Of a stretch of 64,000 nt of DNA, positions 46,355-55,682 are shown piece by piece. Location of the stretch: positions 1,769,082 to 1,833,081 of the forward strand of contig NZ_KB849239.1 in the NCBI RefSeq assembly GCF_000368085.1. Reading direction: 5' to 3'. The notes under the pieces are model-generated. The model was not told the origin of the DNA. It searched no databases and saw only the letters and a list, made by a program, of their open reading frames with translations. This DNA comes from Acinetobacter nosocomialis NIPH 2119 (lineage in GTDB: Bacteria > Pseudomonadota > Gammaproteobacteria > Pseudomonadales > Moraxellaceae). The position numbers and the translations under genes are program-made. Position 1 is the first letter of the stretch, and each line of letters opens with the position of its first letter.

Positions 46355-47920
46355 ATGTTAGATCAAAACATTAAAACTCAATTAAAAGCTTACCTAGAAC
46401 GTTTAGAAAGTCCAATCGAATTAGTTGCTGCTTTAGATGAATCAGATAAAGCTGCTCAAATTAAAGAATTAGTAACTGAAATCGCTGAGCTTTCTGACAA
46501 AGTAACTGCACGTTTTGACGGTAACAATACACGTCGTCCAAGCTTTGGTGTGGCTAAAGCAGGTGAACAGCCTCGTGTGTTCTTTGCAGGCTTACCAATG
46601 GGACATGAGTTTACGTCTTTGATCTTGGCTCTGTTACAAGTGTCTGGCTATGCACCTAAAGTATCGGATGAAGTTTTAAATCAAATTAAAGGCTTAAACC
46701 TCAAAGCTAACTTTAATGTATTTGTTTCACTTAGCTGTCATAACTGTCCGGACGTGGTACAGGCGCTTAACCTGATTGCCATTTATAACCCGAACACCAC
46801 AGCAACCATGATTGATGGTGCATTCTTCCAAGACGAAGTGGAACAACGCAAAATCATGGCTGTACCAATGGTGTTCCAAGACAATGAACACATCGGTCAA
46901 GGTCGTATGACGCTTGAAGAGATTGTGGCAAAACTTGACACCAACTCGGCTGAAAAAGACGCAGCAGCACTCAATGCCAAAGATGCCTTTGATGTATTGG
47001 TGATTGGTGGTGGACCTGCAGGTGCGACAGCAGCTATCTATGCAGCCCGTAAAGGTATTAATACCGGTATCGTGGCTGAACGCTTTGGTGGTCAGGTCAT
47101 GGATACCATGGACATTGAAAACTTCACTTCTGTGCAAAAGACTCAAGGTCCTAAGTTTGCAGCGGAGATGGAAGCACACGTTCGTGAATATGATGTTGAT
47201 ATCATGAACCTGCAACGTGTCAGCAAAATCACGGGTGCCAACCAAACAGCAAATGGTTTGGTTGAAGTTGAACTTGAAAACGGTGCAAAACTTGAATCGA
47301 AAACTGTGATCCTTTCAACAGGAGCACGTTGGAGAGAAATGAATGTACCGGGTGAAGCTGAATACCGTACCCGTGGTGTAGCGTATTGCCCGCACTGTGA
47401 TGGTCCACTGTTCAAAGGTAAACGTGTTGCCGTGATTGGTGGTGGTAACTCAGGTGTGGAAGCAGCAATTGACCTTGCAGGTATTGTTGAGCATGTAACT
47501 CTGGTTGAGTTTGACACTAAACTTCGTGCAGACCAAGTATTGCAAAACAAGTTAAACAGCTTGCCAAACACCACAGTAATTATGAATGCGTTAAGCACCG
47601 AAGTATTGGGTGACGGTTCACAAGTAACCGGTCTTAAATATAAAGACCGTGCGACTGATGAAGAGCATGTGGTCGAGCTTGCAGGAATCTTTGTACAGAT
47701 TGGTTTATTACCAAACACTGACTTCTTGAAAGAAAGTGAAGTTGAGTTAACTAACCGTGGCGAGATTATTGTCAATGACCGCAATGAAACCAATGTAAAA
47801 GGTGTATTCGCTGCAGGTGACTGTACAACTGTACCTTACAAACAAATCATTATTGCCACAGGTGAAGGCGCTAAAGCATCACTCTCTGCGTTTGATTACA
47901 TCATCCGTTCTGGGCAATAA
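46355..47920 (+). CDS. ahpF: alkyl hydroperoxide reductase flavoprotein AhpF
   Basis: A 521-residue NADH-dependent flavoprotein that re-reduces AhpC. An N-terminal tandem thioredoxin fold carries [10 protein letters not shown] with Cys-x-x-Cys near residue 129. The FAD motif [19 protein letters not shown] is near residue 215. The thioredoxin-reductase-like centre AYCPHCDGP gives a second Cys-x-x-Cys near residue 349. The NADH motif [17 protein letters not shown] follows. Full length for the family. It has its own promoter region and terminator. Confidence 0.96.
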   Translation: MLDQNIKTQLKAYLERLESPIELVAALDESDKAAQIKELVTEIAELSDKVTARFDGNNTRRPSFGVAKAGEQPRVFFAGLPMGHEFTSLILALLQVSGYAPKVSDEVLNQIKGLNLKANFNVFVSLSCHNCPDVVQALNLIAIYNPNTTATMIDGAFFQDEVEQRKIMAVPMVFQDNEHIGQGRMTLEEIVAKLDTNSAEKDAAALNAKDAFDVLVIGGGPAGATAAIYAARKGINTGIVAERFGGQVMDTMDIENFTSVQKTQGPKFAAEMEAHVREYDVDIMNLQRVSKITGANQTANGLVEVELENGAKLESKTVILSTGARWREMNVPGEAEYRTRGVAYCPHCDGPLFKGKRVAVIGGGNSGVEAAIDLAGIVEHVTLVEFDTKLRADQVLQNKLNSLPNTTVIMNALSTEVLGDGSQVTGLKYKDRATDEEHVVELAGIFVQIGLLPNTDFLKESEVELTNRGEIIVNDRNETNVKGVFAAGDCTTVPYKQIIIATGEGAKASLSAFDYIIRSGQ

Positions 47921-47946
47921 AACTGGTTAAATCCTGTTATCGAGCG

Positions 47947-47979
47947 AAAGCCTAGCATTGCAAAATGCTAGGCTTTTTT
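47947..47979 (+). terminator. terminator after ahpF
   Basis: AAAGCCTAGCATT and AATGCTAGGCTTT form a long perfect stem, followed by T, 27 bp after the stop. Confidence 0.85.
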
Positions 47980-48092
47980 AATGTTGAAGTTACAACTTTT
48001 TAACAATTTTTGATCTTTATTAATCAGTTACTTTATGTTTATATTTTAGACATCCATAATTTTGGATGCCATGAATTAGAAGGAAAAACACA

Positions 48093-48437
48093 ATGAATAA
48101 ATTACTTGTTGCTTTAGGTCTTGCTGCGACTGTTGCCCTTGTTGGTTGTAATAAAGAGAAAGCTCCAGAAACTGGTGCGACTACAGGTGAACATTTAGAA
48201 AATGCTGCTAAACAAGCAACAGCAGATATTAAATCTGCTGGTGACAAAGCTGCGAGCGATATTGCAACTGCTACAGACAACGCTACAGCTAAGATTGATG
48301 CTGCTGCTGACCATGCTGCCGATACTACTGCAAATGCTGCTGCACAAACTGAAGCGACTGCGCGTAAAGCAACTGCTGATACAGCTCAAGCTGTTGAACA
48401 TGCAGCTGCTGATGTAAAAGAAAAAGCTCAACACTAA
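48093..48437 (+). CDS. Ala-rich lipoprotein
   Basis: A 114-residue lipoprotein. The signal peptide ends in a lipobox LVGC with Cys19, followed by NKEKAPETG. The mature chain is almost all Ala, Thr, Asp and Lys in repeating helical units (such as ATATDNATAKIDAAADHAAD), predicting a long amphipathic helix or coiled coil reaching into the periplasm. A periplasmic stress or wall-linked role, like Lpp- or LEA-type proteins, is possible but not shown. It is a single-gene unit with a strong terminator. Confidence 0.75.
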   Translation: MNKLLVALGLAATVALVGCNKEKAPETGATTGEHLENAAKQATADIKSAGDKAASDIATATDNATAKIDAAADHAADTTANAAAQTEATARKATADTAQAVEHAAADVKEKAQH

Positions 48438-48452
48438 GTTATATTCAATATT

Positions 48453-48483
48453 AAAAAAGCCCCTATTGATTAGGGGCTTTTTT
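48453..48483. terminator. bidirectional terminator
   Basis: AAAAAAGCCCCTA and TAGGGGCTTTTTT form a 13-bp stem with a five-base loop. It ends the lipoprotein gene and the convergent GST gene. Confidence 0.85.
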
Positions 48484-48498
48484 AATGCATCTAAAAGC

Positions 48499-49110
48499 TT
48501 ATGAAATTAAACCTTCATCACGCATCGCGATTTGTACAGATTGACGTTCTGCAACTTTATTACGTAGTGCAATAATATTTTTATATGGCGTTAGATCATG
48601 CTCAATTGAATTTGACCAATTTGTTAACACAAATAAGTATGCATCAGCTGGACCAAAATTATCATTTACCAAATAGTCATAATCTGACTCAGCCAGATAA
48701 TTATCGATATATTTTAAAAGACGGTCTATTTCAGCGTAAGCTTTGGTTTTTTCTTCGCTTGTTAACGGTGCGCCAAAAAATACTGCATAGGCGTCATGTA
48801 ATTCAGAGTTCAAATAACCCAACCATTCCAACACTTTCGCACGGCCTAAGCCTGAAGGAGGAATCAAATCTTGTTTAGGATCATGCTGAGCAAGAAACGG
48901 TAAAATCGCCACGTTTTCCGTCAAAATCAAACCTGGGTTAATTTCTAAAGCTGGTACATAGCCCTTTGGATTAATTTCGTAATAATCTGCACCTTTTTCT
49001 GTTTTATGTGTTTTTAAATTTACTCGTTCTAAATCAAAATCAACATTAATTTCATTTAAAATAATATGTGCAGCTAAAGAACATGCGCCTGGCGAATAAT
49101 ATAATTTCAT
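48499..49110 (-). CDS. glutathione S-transferase, beta class
   Basis: A 203-residue bacterial GST. The N-terminal thioredoxin-like domain begins MKLYYSPGACSLAAHIILNE with the beta-class Cys10 that contacts glutathione. The conserved cis-Pro is in INPKGYVPALE, and the Glu/Asn pair in LTENVAILPFL. The C-terminal helical domain has FGPADAYLFVLTNW. Role: conjugation or reduction of electrophiles; the substrate is unknown. A second, different GST gene is at 55042-55668. Confidence 0.88.
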   Translation of the reverse strand: MKLYYSPGACSLAAHIILNEINVDFDLERVNLKTHKTEKGADYYEINPKGYVPALEINPGLILTENVAILPFLAQHDPKQDLIPPSGLGRAKVLEWLGYLNSELHDAYAVFFGAPLTSEEKTKAYAEIDRLLKYIDNYLAESDYDYLVNDNFGPADAYLFVLTNWSNSIEHDLTPYKNIIALRNKVAERQSVQIAMRDEGLIS

Positions 49111-49318
49111 ATCTGATCCTTCTTATCTTACATTAACGTTTTAAATTGCTTCTAAAAAACCTGCAAGGTTTGTACAATTCCTTAATTGTAAAAAAGCGTA
49201 AATTTATAAATTACTTACACTACCTAATATTCTTGAAAAAGTTTGACCTTGCAAGTTGTCTTGCGTGACGATTGTTTAAAATATGATAAAACACATTCCC
49301 ATCACGCATTTTTTACCG

Positions 49319-51757
49319 TTAATTACGTTTAAAAAGTTGGCTAATCCATTCCACTAATTGGTTTAGGAAATCCAAAATAGGATTTTTGTTGCCATTATCA
49401 GGATGACTTGAATCTTTACCATTTAAATCTAGATCGACAATGACAGGATCATGGTCCGAAGAACGATAAGCATCTTCACCATAAAACAGAGCCTTTTGCT
49501 CATCAGTTTTATATTCTTCGTTGTAATCTAGAACAGTTGGTTCATCTGCATTGATATGCCAAGCAAAAGTACGCACTACTTTTGGATATAAATCTGCATC
49601 GGCAATTGCATGGTCTAAGTTACCCGCTCCCCCATTACCATTTGCATCACTTGCCACACCAAACACATAGCTATATGCCTGAGCGCCTTGTCCAACCTTA
49701 GCATCATTGAGGAGAACCTTATAGTTAGCTTTTTCAAAAGCTAAAATTGGTGCTTCTTTTGCATAGCTATTCATGTCTCCAACGAGTAAAGCATTTTGCT
49801 TAGGAACTTGAGTTGGATTTTTCGCTAGCCACTGCACAATTTGGTCAACTGCTTTCACACGGGTTGGATTCCAACATCCTTGACCATCATTTTGATCGGC
49901 ATCAGTAGAGTTAGCATCTACTCCTGTACAACCTTTTGACTTCAAATGGTTTGGAATAACGGTAAACGTTTTATTACCACGAACAGCCTGGAAAGTTTGT
50001 GCTAAGGTTGTTCGGTTTTTATCACCCAAATCAAGCGCAACAGGTTTGTTTAAAGGCTTAACACGCTTGCTGTTATAAATAATCGCAACAGCAATAACAT
50101 CACCACCTAAACGATCCAAATTTTCAGGAATAACATATTTCCAATCAGGACCTAATGCATTGGTTAAATGAGCAATTGCGCTGTTTGGACCATAACCATT
50201 GTTAGCAATTTCCATCAAACCGTATACGTCAGCATCAATCGCTTTTAATGCACTCACAATTTTACGGTGCTGTTTATCAAACTCTGCTTGTGTGTTTGCA
50301 CCACGCTCTGTTGGGAAACCTGTTGCACCATTGTCATAGTTCAAAACGTTAAATGAAGCTACACGAATATGATTGGCATTTTTTGTAATGACACTCTGGC
50401 GTGGATTTGTTTGAGTAACAACTTCTGGTTGCGTACGTCCAAGCACTGGCTGTACTCGCCAACCATTAAAACGATACTCTAAAATCCCTTCAACATTTTT
50501 AAGCTGATAGCCAGAACGCAATGTATTGGCAGCACTAAAATTTGTTGGTAACCATGGCGTACGGTTTTGATTGTTATAACCATCATCAAAGATAATTTTC
50601 GATAATAAATTTTTCTGAGCTAAAGCTTTTGCTTCTGGCGACAAGGCAGGATATAAGTTGGTTGGAATATATAAGCGGCCTAAACTTAACGATAACTCAC
50701 CATAACGACCATAATTATAGTTTTCACTCACCGTTAAAGTCTGAGGTAATTTAACCAACATTCCTTGATAGCGCTGTGGAGAATTGGTTGAACCACCTGT
50801 TAAGCTGGTAAATGGCAACTCTAGACTAATTGGCTGAACCTGATTTGCCATATTAGTATTACAGGTCTGAATATCTTGTTGTAATTGGTCGATCTGTAGT
50901 TGGTTTTGATAACTTGTTAAACGGCCTCGTAAAATAACTTCATCACCAACTTGGCCACCTTTTACCATGCTGCTATTTGGTATATAAACAAAAATGGCAT
51001 TGCTTACATTTGCACGTGCTTTAGTGTCAGGTGTTTGAACATAAAAGCCTGAAAAACCATTAGCATAACGATAGTCAGCAGTAATTACGCCACGTACTGT
51101 ATAGGTTTGATTTTGTGTTGAAGATGCTAAATCGGCAATTGGTGTATCTGAGCTTGAACAACTGACCGTTTGCACAGGCGGTTGAATCGTCGAACCCGAT
51201 AGATTTGAAAAATCATTTCGGTTTGCCCATGCTGTCCACGAGTGGTCCAAATCAAATGCTGCGGTTGGATCGATACTTAAAGCTGGATTTTCAGTTTCAA
51301 TACGCTTAAAACTATTTCCTAAACTTGAAACGGCTGTTCCCCAACCTGTCTCTGGTCGTTCACCAATACGCCCAAAACGATCGACAGGTGTGCCTTTATA
51401 AACGAGTACAACTGCATCATCACCATTAAAAGATAATGCAGCAACCTGATTTACTTTACTACCAAGTTCAGTTTGTAGCTCCGAGCGTCCCACTAAAAAC
51501 TTCTGCTTACTCGCAAGTGTACCTTGTAAACGGAAAGACACCGTTTTTGCAGTGCCACCATTATTAAACTGTTGAATCTCATAATCGGCTAAGTTAACTG
51601 TAGAACCATCCGGGTTATAAATCTCTAAACCCTTTTTATTACTACTACCATCAACATACTGACTAAACATGAGCTGCGCCTGAGCAACAGAGCTATATGA
51701 AAATGCACCAAATGCACTTAAAAAAACCGAAAGTGTTCTTAACTGAAAAGTTTTCAT
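49319..51757 (-). CDS. ExeM/NucH-type extracellular endonuclease
   Basis: An 812-residue secreted nuclease. The signal peptide ends near residue 28 (SSVAQAQ). A lamin-tail-like domain follows (MFSQYVDGSSNKKGLEIYN), then an OB-type region near residues 200-300. The endonuclease/exonuclease/phosphatase domain starts with IRVASFNVLNYDNGATG near residue 465. Its catalytic motifs are present: GLMEIANNG, VIPNHLKSKG, LLVGDMNSYAKEAPI, GNLDHAIAD and YRSSDHDPVIVDLDL. The C-terminus has a helical QLVEWISQLFKRN tail instead of a GlyGly-CTERM. It would degrade extracellular DNA, with effects on biofilm or nutrient supply. Confidence 0.88.
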   Translation of the reverse strand: MKTFQLRTLSVFLSAFGAFSYSSVAQAQLMFSQYVDGSSNKKGLEIYNPDGSTVNLADYEIQQFNNGGTAKTVSFRLQGTLASKQKFLVGRSELQTELGSKVNQVAALSFNGDDAVVLVYKGTPVDRFGRIGERPETGWGTAVSSLGNSFKRIETENPALSIDPTAAFDLDHSWTAWANRNDFSNLSGSTIQPPVQTVSCSSSDTPIADLASSTQNQTYTVRGVITADYRYANGFSGFYVQTPDTKARANVSNAIFVYIPNSSMVKGGQVGDEVILRGRLTSYQNQLQIDQLQQDIQTCNTNMANQVQPISLELPFTSLTGGSTNSPQRYQGMLVKLPQTLTVSENYNYGRYGELSLSLGRLYIPTNLYPALSPEAKALAQKNLLSKIIFDDGYNNQNRTPWLPTNFSAANTLRSGYQLKNVEGILEYRFNGWRVQPVLGRTQPEVVTQTNPRQSVITKNANHIRVASFNVLNYDNGATGFPTERGANTQAEFDKQHRKIVSALKAIDADVYGLMEIANNGYGPNSAIAHLTNALGPDWKYVIPENLDRLGGDVIAVAIIYNSKRVKPLNKPVALDLGDKNRTTLAQTFQAVRGNKTFTVIPNHLKSKGCTGVDANSTDADQNDGQGCWNPTRVKAVDQIVQWLAKNPTQVPKQNALLVGDMNSYAKEAPILAFEKANYKVLLNDAKVGQGAQAYSYVFGVASDANGNGGAGNLDHAIADADLYPKVVRTFAWHINADEPTVLDYNEEYKTDEQKALFYGEDAYRSSDHDPVIVDLDLNGKDSSHPDNGNKNPILDFLNQLVEWISQLFKRN

Positions 51758-51902
51758 GAGTAAAATTGTTCATGTGAGTTTTAATTAGTCTCTTAGATTA
51801 AATATTGATCATGACATCTACATGAAGAAAAACACCGAAATATTTGACTTGACCACCTGAAGACTTAAAATACCGCATTTGAATTTCAATATTGCCAAGG
51901 TT

Positions 51903-52619
51903 ATGTCGATCGATCAGTTAGAAACGCAAATTGCAGACTTAGACAATTTGCCTGAACACCGTGAAATTGTGACGTTTATGCGTCGTTCAGCACCACTTAA
52001 TACGTCTCAACGCACGGCATTAGAACAACATCGCGATTTAATTTTGGAATATCCTGTTGGTGACTTACGTCAACACTTTGAACATCCAGAGCGCCCTTTA
52101 ACTGTTGAAATCGGTTTTGGGATGGGCCGCTCCTTAGTTCTTATGGCTAAAGCAAATCCTGAACGCAACTATGTAGGCATTGAAGTACACGTACCTGGTA
52201 TTGCCCAATGTTTATATGAAGCAGGTATAGCAGAACTTAAAAACTTACGTGTACTCGATGCAGACGCGATTCAAGTTTTACGTGAAATGCCAGACAACAG
52301 TATCAACTGCGTACAACTTTACTTCCCAGACCCTTGGCAAAAGAAACGTCATTTCAAACGCCGTTTTGTTATTCATGAGCGTATGCAACTGGTCGAACAG
52401 AAACTTGAGCTTGGTGGTACCTTCCATGCAGCAACAGACTGGGAACCGTATGCAGAATGGATGCTTGATGTACTAGACAACCGTCCAAACCTTGAAAACT
52501 TGGCGGGTAAAGGCAATAGCTACCCTCGTCCAGACTGGCGCCCAGTGACTAAGTTTGAACGCCGTGGTATTGAGTCGGGTCATAAGATTAATGACTTTAT
52601 CTTTAAGAAAATAAATTAG
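51903..52619 (+). CDS. trmB: tRNA (guanine-N7)-methyltransferase TrmB
   Basis: Methylates G46 of many tRNAs using SAM. About 238 residues. The SAM motif is VEIGFGMGRSLVLMAKANPE near residue 68, and the tRNA-contact motif is YFPDPWQKKRHFKRRFV near residue 140, both typical. The C-terminus has TKFERRGIESGHKINDFIF. I prefer ATG 51903 (MSIDQLETQ); the frame stays open to a TTG at 51879, and AAGG lies close to the ATG. It is convergent with no close partner. Confidence 0.93.
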   Translation: MSIDQLETQIADLDNLPEHREIVTFMRRSAPLNTSQRTALEQHRDLILEYPVGDLRQHFEHPERPLTVEIGFGMGRSLVLMAKANPERNYVGIEVHVPGIAQCLYEAGIAELKNLRVLDADAIQVLREMPDNSINCVQLYFPDPWQKKRHFKRRFVIHERMQLVEQKLELGGTFHAATDWEPYAEWMLDVLDNRPNLENLAGKGNSYPRPDWRPVTKFERRGIESGHKINDFIFKKIN

Positions 52620-52655
52620 TCATCTAAATATTTCATAGATTATTTAATATTAATT

Positions 52656-52683
52656 AAGTAGCATTATATATTTAATGCTACTT
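52656..52683 (+). terminator. hairpin after trmB
   Basis: AAGTAGCATTA and TAATGCTACTT form a perfect 11-bp stem with a six-base loop, 37 bp after the stop. There is no long T run. Confidence 0.55.
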
Positions 52684-52964
52684 CCAAATACATTATTCCA
52701 ACTAAACAAAAAATATTATAATTTTATATCCAATTTTTATAATTTTCTAAATTCATATGGTTTAAATATTCATTTTAATAAAAATTACAAATCTGATTTA
52801 TTATAAATTTAAATTAATTTTTAGCGTCAATGTGTGACGCACACATTGTAAGTTGTATTGAATTCATCTATATAAAAGTTCAAAATCTTAAAATACAAAT
52901 AGCCATTTATTATAAAAAATAATTAATGTTTTGTATGTAATATTCAACTTAAAAGGATAAAACT
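52684..52964. other. AT-rich upstream region of the tailspike-like gene, with two overlapping palindromes
   Basis: Very AT-rich. Two inverted repeats overlap: CAATGTGTG / CACACATTG (52828-52836 and 52840-52848) and GCGTCA / TGACGC (52824-52829 and 52835-52840). Both cannot form at once. They lie 117-141 bp before the start codon and may be an operator or a leader switch. Confidence 0.5.
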
Positions 52965-54695
52965 ATGAGCACTATAACCGTTGTCGAAAGTATTGCAGAT
53001 TTAATAGGAATTACAAATCCAATAAATGGTCAAACTGTTTATGTAAAATCTTATTATAGCGGCTTAAATAGTGGTGGAGGTGAATTTATATTTGATCCCA
53101 GTAAAACTTCCATAAATGATTCTGGTCTTATTTTCAATGGATGGGTAAGAGCAAATTTTAATATTATATCACCTGAAAGTTTTGGTGCTAAAGCCAATGA
53201 TTTAAACTTTGACAGTACTAATGCTTTGAATAATGCATTCAACACAGGTTTTGATATTTATAGTACCTCAGATAAGACATATTATGTGACTAAAAATCTT
53301 AGAACTAAGGGCCAAAGACTAATTGGTAATTGGAAAATTCATTCTAAAAAAATTACATCTCGTGCAGGAATTTGGGAAAAAATTGTTCAAGTTGTAGATG
53401 AAGAAAATGTAAATACTGATATTCTCAAAATGATGTTTGTTGCAAATGCTTATGATTTATCAGAATTTCTATATATAAAGTCTTTAGGATTTAACACATT
53501 ACAACATTATTCAGGTATGCATATTCAAGGATGGGATAATGATGGTGATGTCTTTAACATGTTAGATAATGCAAAATCAGCAGGATTAAAAGTAATTGTT
53601 AGTACACAAAATGATTTAGGTGCAATAGCAGATGTTGCTTCATGGGTGGCCAGTATCGACTCACACTCAGCAATTATTGGTTACAGTGTTATAGATGAAC
53701 CTGCATATAATGGAAAGACAATCCCTGAACAGGATGCAAGAATCTCGTTGCTTAGAGGTGTAACGAGTAAGCTATTAACAACCGTTGATTTCACTATCGA
53801 CCCCTTAACTAAATTGATCTCAGATAATTATGACATTATATTTTTAGACATCTATAATGATTCAAACTTAGAAATGAGTGAGGAGAAAGCTACTCAAGAA
53901 GATCTTTATAAAATGAGAGCAGCATTAGGGTTATATAGTCGCCAATATAAATGCCAAATTCTGCCTGTTGTGATGGGATTTAAATATATTAATGGTGCTC
54001 CATTATCTAGAATTATTAAAACATCAAAAATATTTGCTAAAGCCTGCGGTGGTAACTTTGGTTGTTTTGTTTGGGATGGCGATACTGAACCATCTATTGA
54101 AACTTCTGTTAGAAATTCAAATGAATTAGATAAAATGTGCCGTGATATATGCTCATATAAAAATCTCAAATGGGATATACCAGAAACATTATTATGGGGC
54201 TATATTAATAATCAAGGTCAAACAGATAATGGATTATATGATTTAATAAAACATCAAGTTCACAATGATCCATATAAGGTTGGAGAGGTTTTTGAAGGTA
54301 TAAATGCATATCCTACACAAGTTACTGGTGGTTCGATTGACACTGATAGTACATCCTTAGAACTTAATGAAGGTATTGGGTTAAAAGCTTTATGGTTCAA
54401 AGGTACTTATGGGGCTTATGTTTCTGATATACCAATGCGAAAATATAATTATATGAGAGTTCATGCAGGGACTTTACAGTCGGGATTATTACCAATCATT
54501 ACGATTAGAGGATCCTCAACAGGTGGCTATGGTTTAGGAGTAGTTTTAGCAACAATACCCACCATAGATAATGTAGAAACAGTTAAATTTGAAAATCAAG
54601 ATGAATCAGATCTATTTTGCATTAAATATGATTCAACAGGAACCACTTACTATAGAACATATATTAGAGGAGTATATGTCACATCTAATTGGTAA
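52965..54695 (+). CDS. tailspike-like protein with a glycosidase-type barrel, unknown target
   Basis: A 576-residue protein with no signal peptide. Residues 1-100 look like the head region of phage tailspikes: IADLIGITNPINGQTVYVKS, SGGGEFIFDP, a GWVR strand, then ESFGAKANDL-NFDSTNALN, the entry motif of the pectate-lyase-like superfamily. Residues about 150-400 do not form a beta-helix but read like a TIM barrel of a glycoside hydrolase: EFLYIKSLGFNTLQHY, AGLKVIVSTQND, IIGYSVIDEPAYNG with Glu245, IIFLDIYND and FGCFVWDGDTEP. Residues 430-576 are a beta-rich end domain. It stands alone, AT-rich, between core genes. A capsule or glycan hydrolase acquired from phage is the best inference. Confidence 0.65.
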   Translation: MSTITVVESIADLIGITNPINGQTVYVKSYYSGLNSGGGEFIFDPSKTSINDSGLIFNGWVRANFNIISPESFGAKANDLNFDSTNALNNAFNTGFDIYSTSDKTYYVTKNLRTKGQRLIGNWKIHSKKITSRAGIWEKIVQVVDEENVNTDILKMMFVANAYDLSEFLYIKSLGFNTLQHYSGMHIQGWDNDGDVFNMLDNAKSAGLKVIVSTQNDLGAIADVASWVASIDSHSAIIGYSVIDEPAYNGKTIPEQDARISLLRGVTSKLLTTVDFTIDPLTKLISDNYDIIFLDIYNDSNLEMSEEKATQEDLYKMRAALGLYSRQYKCQILPVVMGFKYINGAPLSRIIKTSKIFAKACGGNFGCFVWDGDTEPSIETSVRNSNELDKMCRDICSYKNLKWDIPETLLWGYINNQGQTDNGLYDLIKHQVHNDPYKVGEVFEGINAYPTQVTGGSIDTDSTSLELNEGIGLKALWFKGTYGAYVSDIPMRKYNYMRVHAGTLQSGLLPIITIRGSSTGGYGLGVVLATIPTIDNVETVKFENQDESDLFCIKYDSTGTTYYRTYIRGVYVTSNW

Positions 54696-55041
54696 TGACT
54701 TTAGGCAATAATATATTAAAATTTTTACAAGTTTTTTTTTGCAAAGACTAAGTATTTCTATGTAAGTTAATTTTTAAAAAATAGATATAAATTTTCTAAT
54801 AAAATTATATTAACTGAACCAAAAATATTGGTTCAGTTAATCTCTATTTATAATTAGGTGAAAAGTATTTCTCCCCAAAAACCGACAAAAAATATTAAAA
54901 TAAATTATAAATTTCGATCAAAGCCATCAAATTTTTATTAATTGCCTTATCTTTCTCGTAAGTAATATTTGCTAATCACATAAAATCTCGGTATTTATAA
55001 ACATAGATACTTGCCACACTAAAAAATACTAAGGAAAACCC
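54696..55041. other. intergenic region downstream of the tailspike-like gene
   Basis: About 345 bp, AT-rich. It holds the hairpin at 54810-54840 and the 22-bp AT-rich stretch (54894-54915) that recurs exactly at 35885-35906. The promoter of the GST gene should lie in the last 100 bp. No gene is supported. Confidence 0.5.
54810..54840. terminator. perfect 13-bp hairpin after the tailspike-like gene
   Basis: TTAACTGAACCAA and TTGGTTCAGTTAA around a five-base loop, 114 bp after the stop. A probable terminator on either strand. Confidence 0.6.
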
Positions 55042-55668
55042 ATGTTAAAAATTTTAGGGCGCGATAACTCAATTAATGTTCGCAAAGTCTTATGGCTGTG
55101 TGAAGAATTAAATCTTGAATATGAGAGAGAAGATTGGGGACGAGGCTTTCGCTCTGCTCAATCACCTGAATATTTACAATTAAATCCAAATGGTCAAATT
55201 CCTGTTGTTTTAGATGGCGATTTAGTCCTTTGGCAGTCCAACAGTATTATCCGTTATCTCGCCAATGCTTACGATAAAGAGCATAAGCTTTACCCTACTC
55301 AAGCAAAAGAAAGGTTCTTTGTTGACCAGTGGCTTGATTGGCAAGCGATCGAGCTAAATAACAGCTGGACTTATACGATTATGTCTCTACTTAGACATTC
55401 ACCAGATCATCAAGACCCTAACTTATTGCAACAAGGTATTGAGAACTGGAATCATCATATGCAGATTCTTGACCAACAACTTGCAAAAACTCAAGCCTAT
55501 GTTGCAGGTACTGAGTTTACTCTAGCGGATATTCCAATTGGTCTATCTGTACAGCGCTGGAAGGCCACTCCTTTTGACCATCCAACACTTAAACATGTCG
55601 ACCAATATTTTGAACTGTTAAATCAGCGTGCTGGCTTCTTAAAATGGGGCAATAACGGCGAACCTTAA
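55042..55668 (+). CDS. glutathione S-transferase family protein
   Basis: A 208-residue GST. N-terminal domain: LKILGRDNSINVRKVLWLCE with Ser10/Asn12 positions as in theta- or Ure2-like bacterial GSTs, then LNPNGQIPVVLDGDLVLWQS with the cis-Pro and the Gln-Ser pair that binds glutathione. The C-terminal helical domain has AGTEFTLADIPIGLSVQRWK with the conserved Asp. The substrate is unknown. It differs clearly from the beta-class enzyme at 48499-49110. It converges with the DUF2520 gene. Confidence 0.88.
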   Translation: MLKILGRDNSINVRKVLWLCEELNLEYEREDWGRGFRSAQSPEYLQLNPNGQIPVVLDGDLVLWQSNSIIRYLANAYDKEHKLYPTQAKERFFVDQWLDWQAIELNNSWTYTIMSLLRHSPDHQDPNLLQQGIENWNHHMQILDQQLAKTQAYVAGTEFTLADIPIGLSVQRWKATPFDHPTLKHVDQYFELLNQRAGFLKWGNNGEP

Positions 55669-55682
55669 TTTTTAAATAAGCT

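Noticed and set aside
46727..47793. Long antisense frames inside ahpF
   Set aside because: They are shadows of a well-conserved gene on the other strand.
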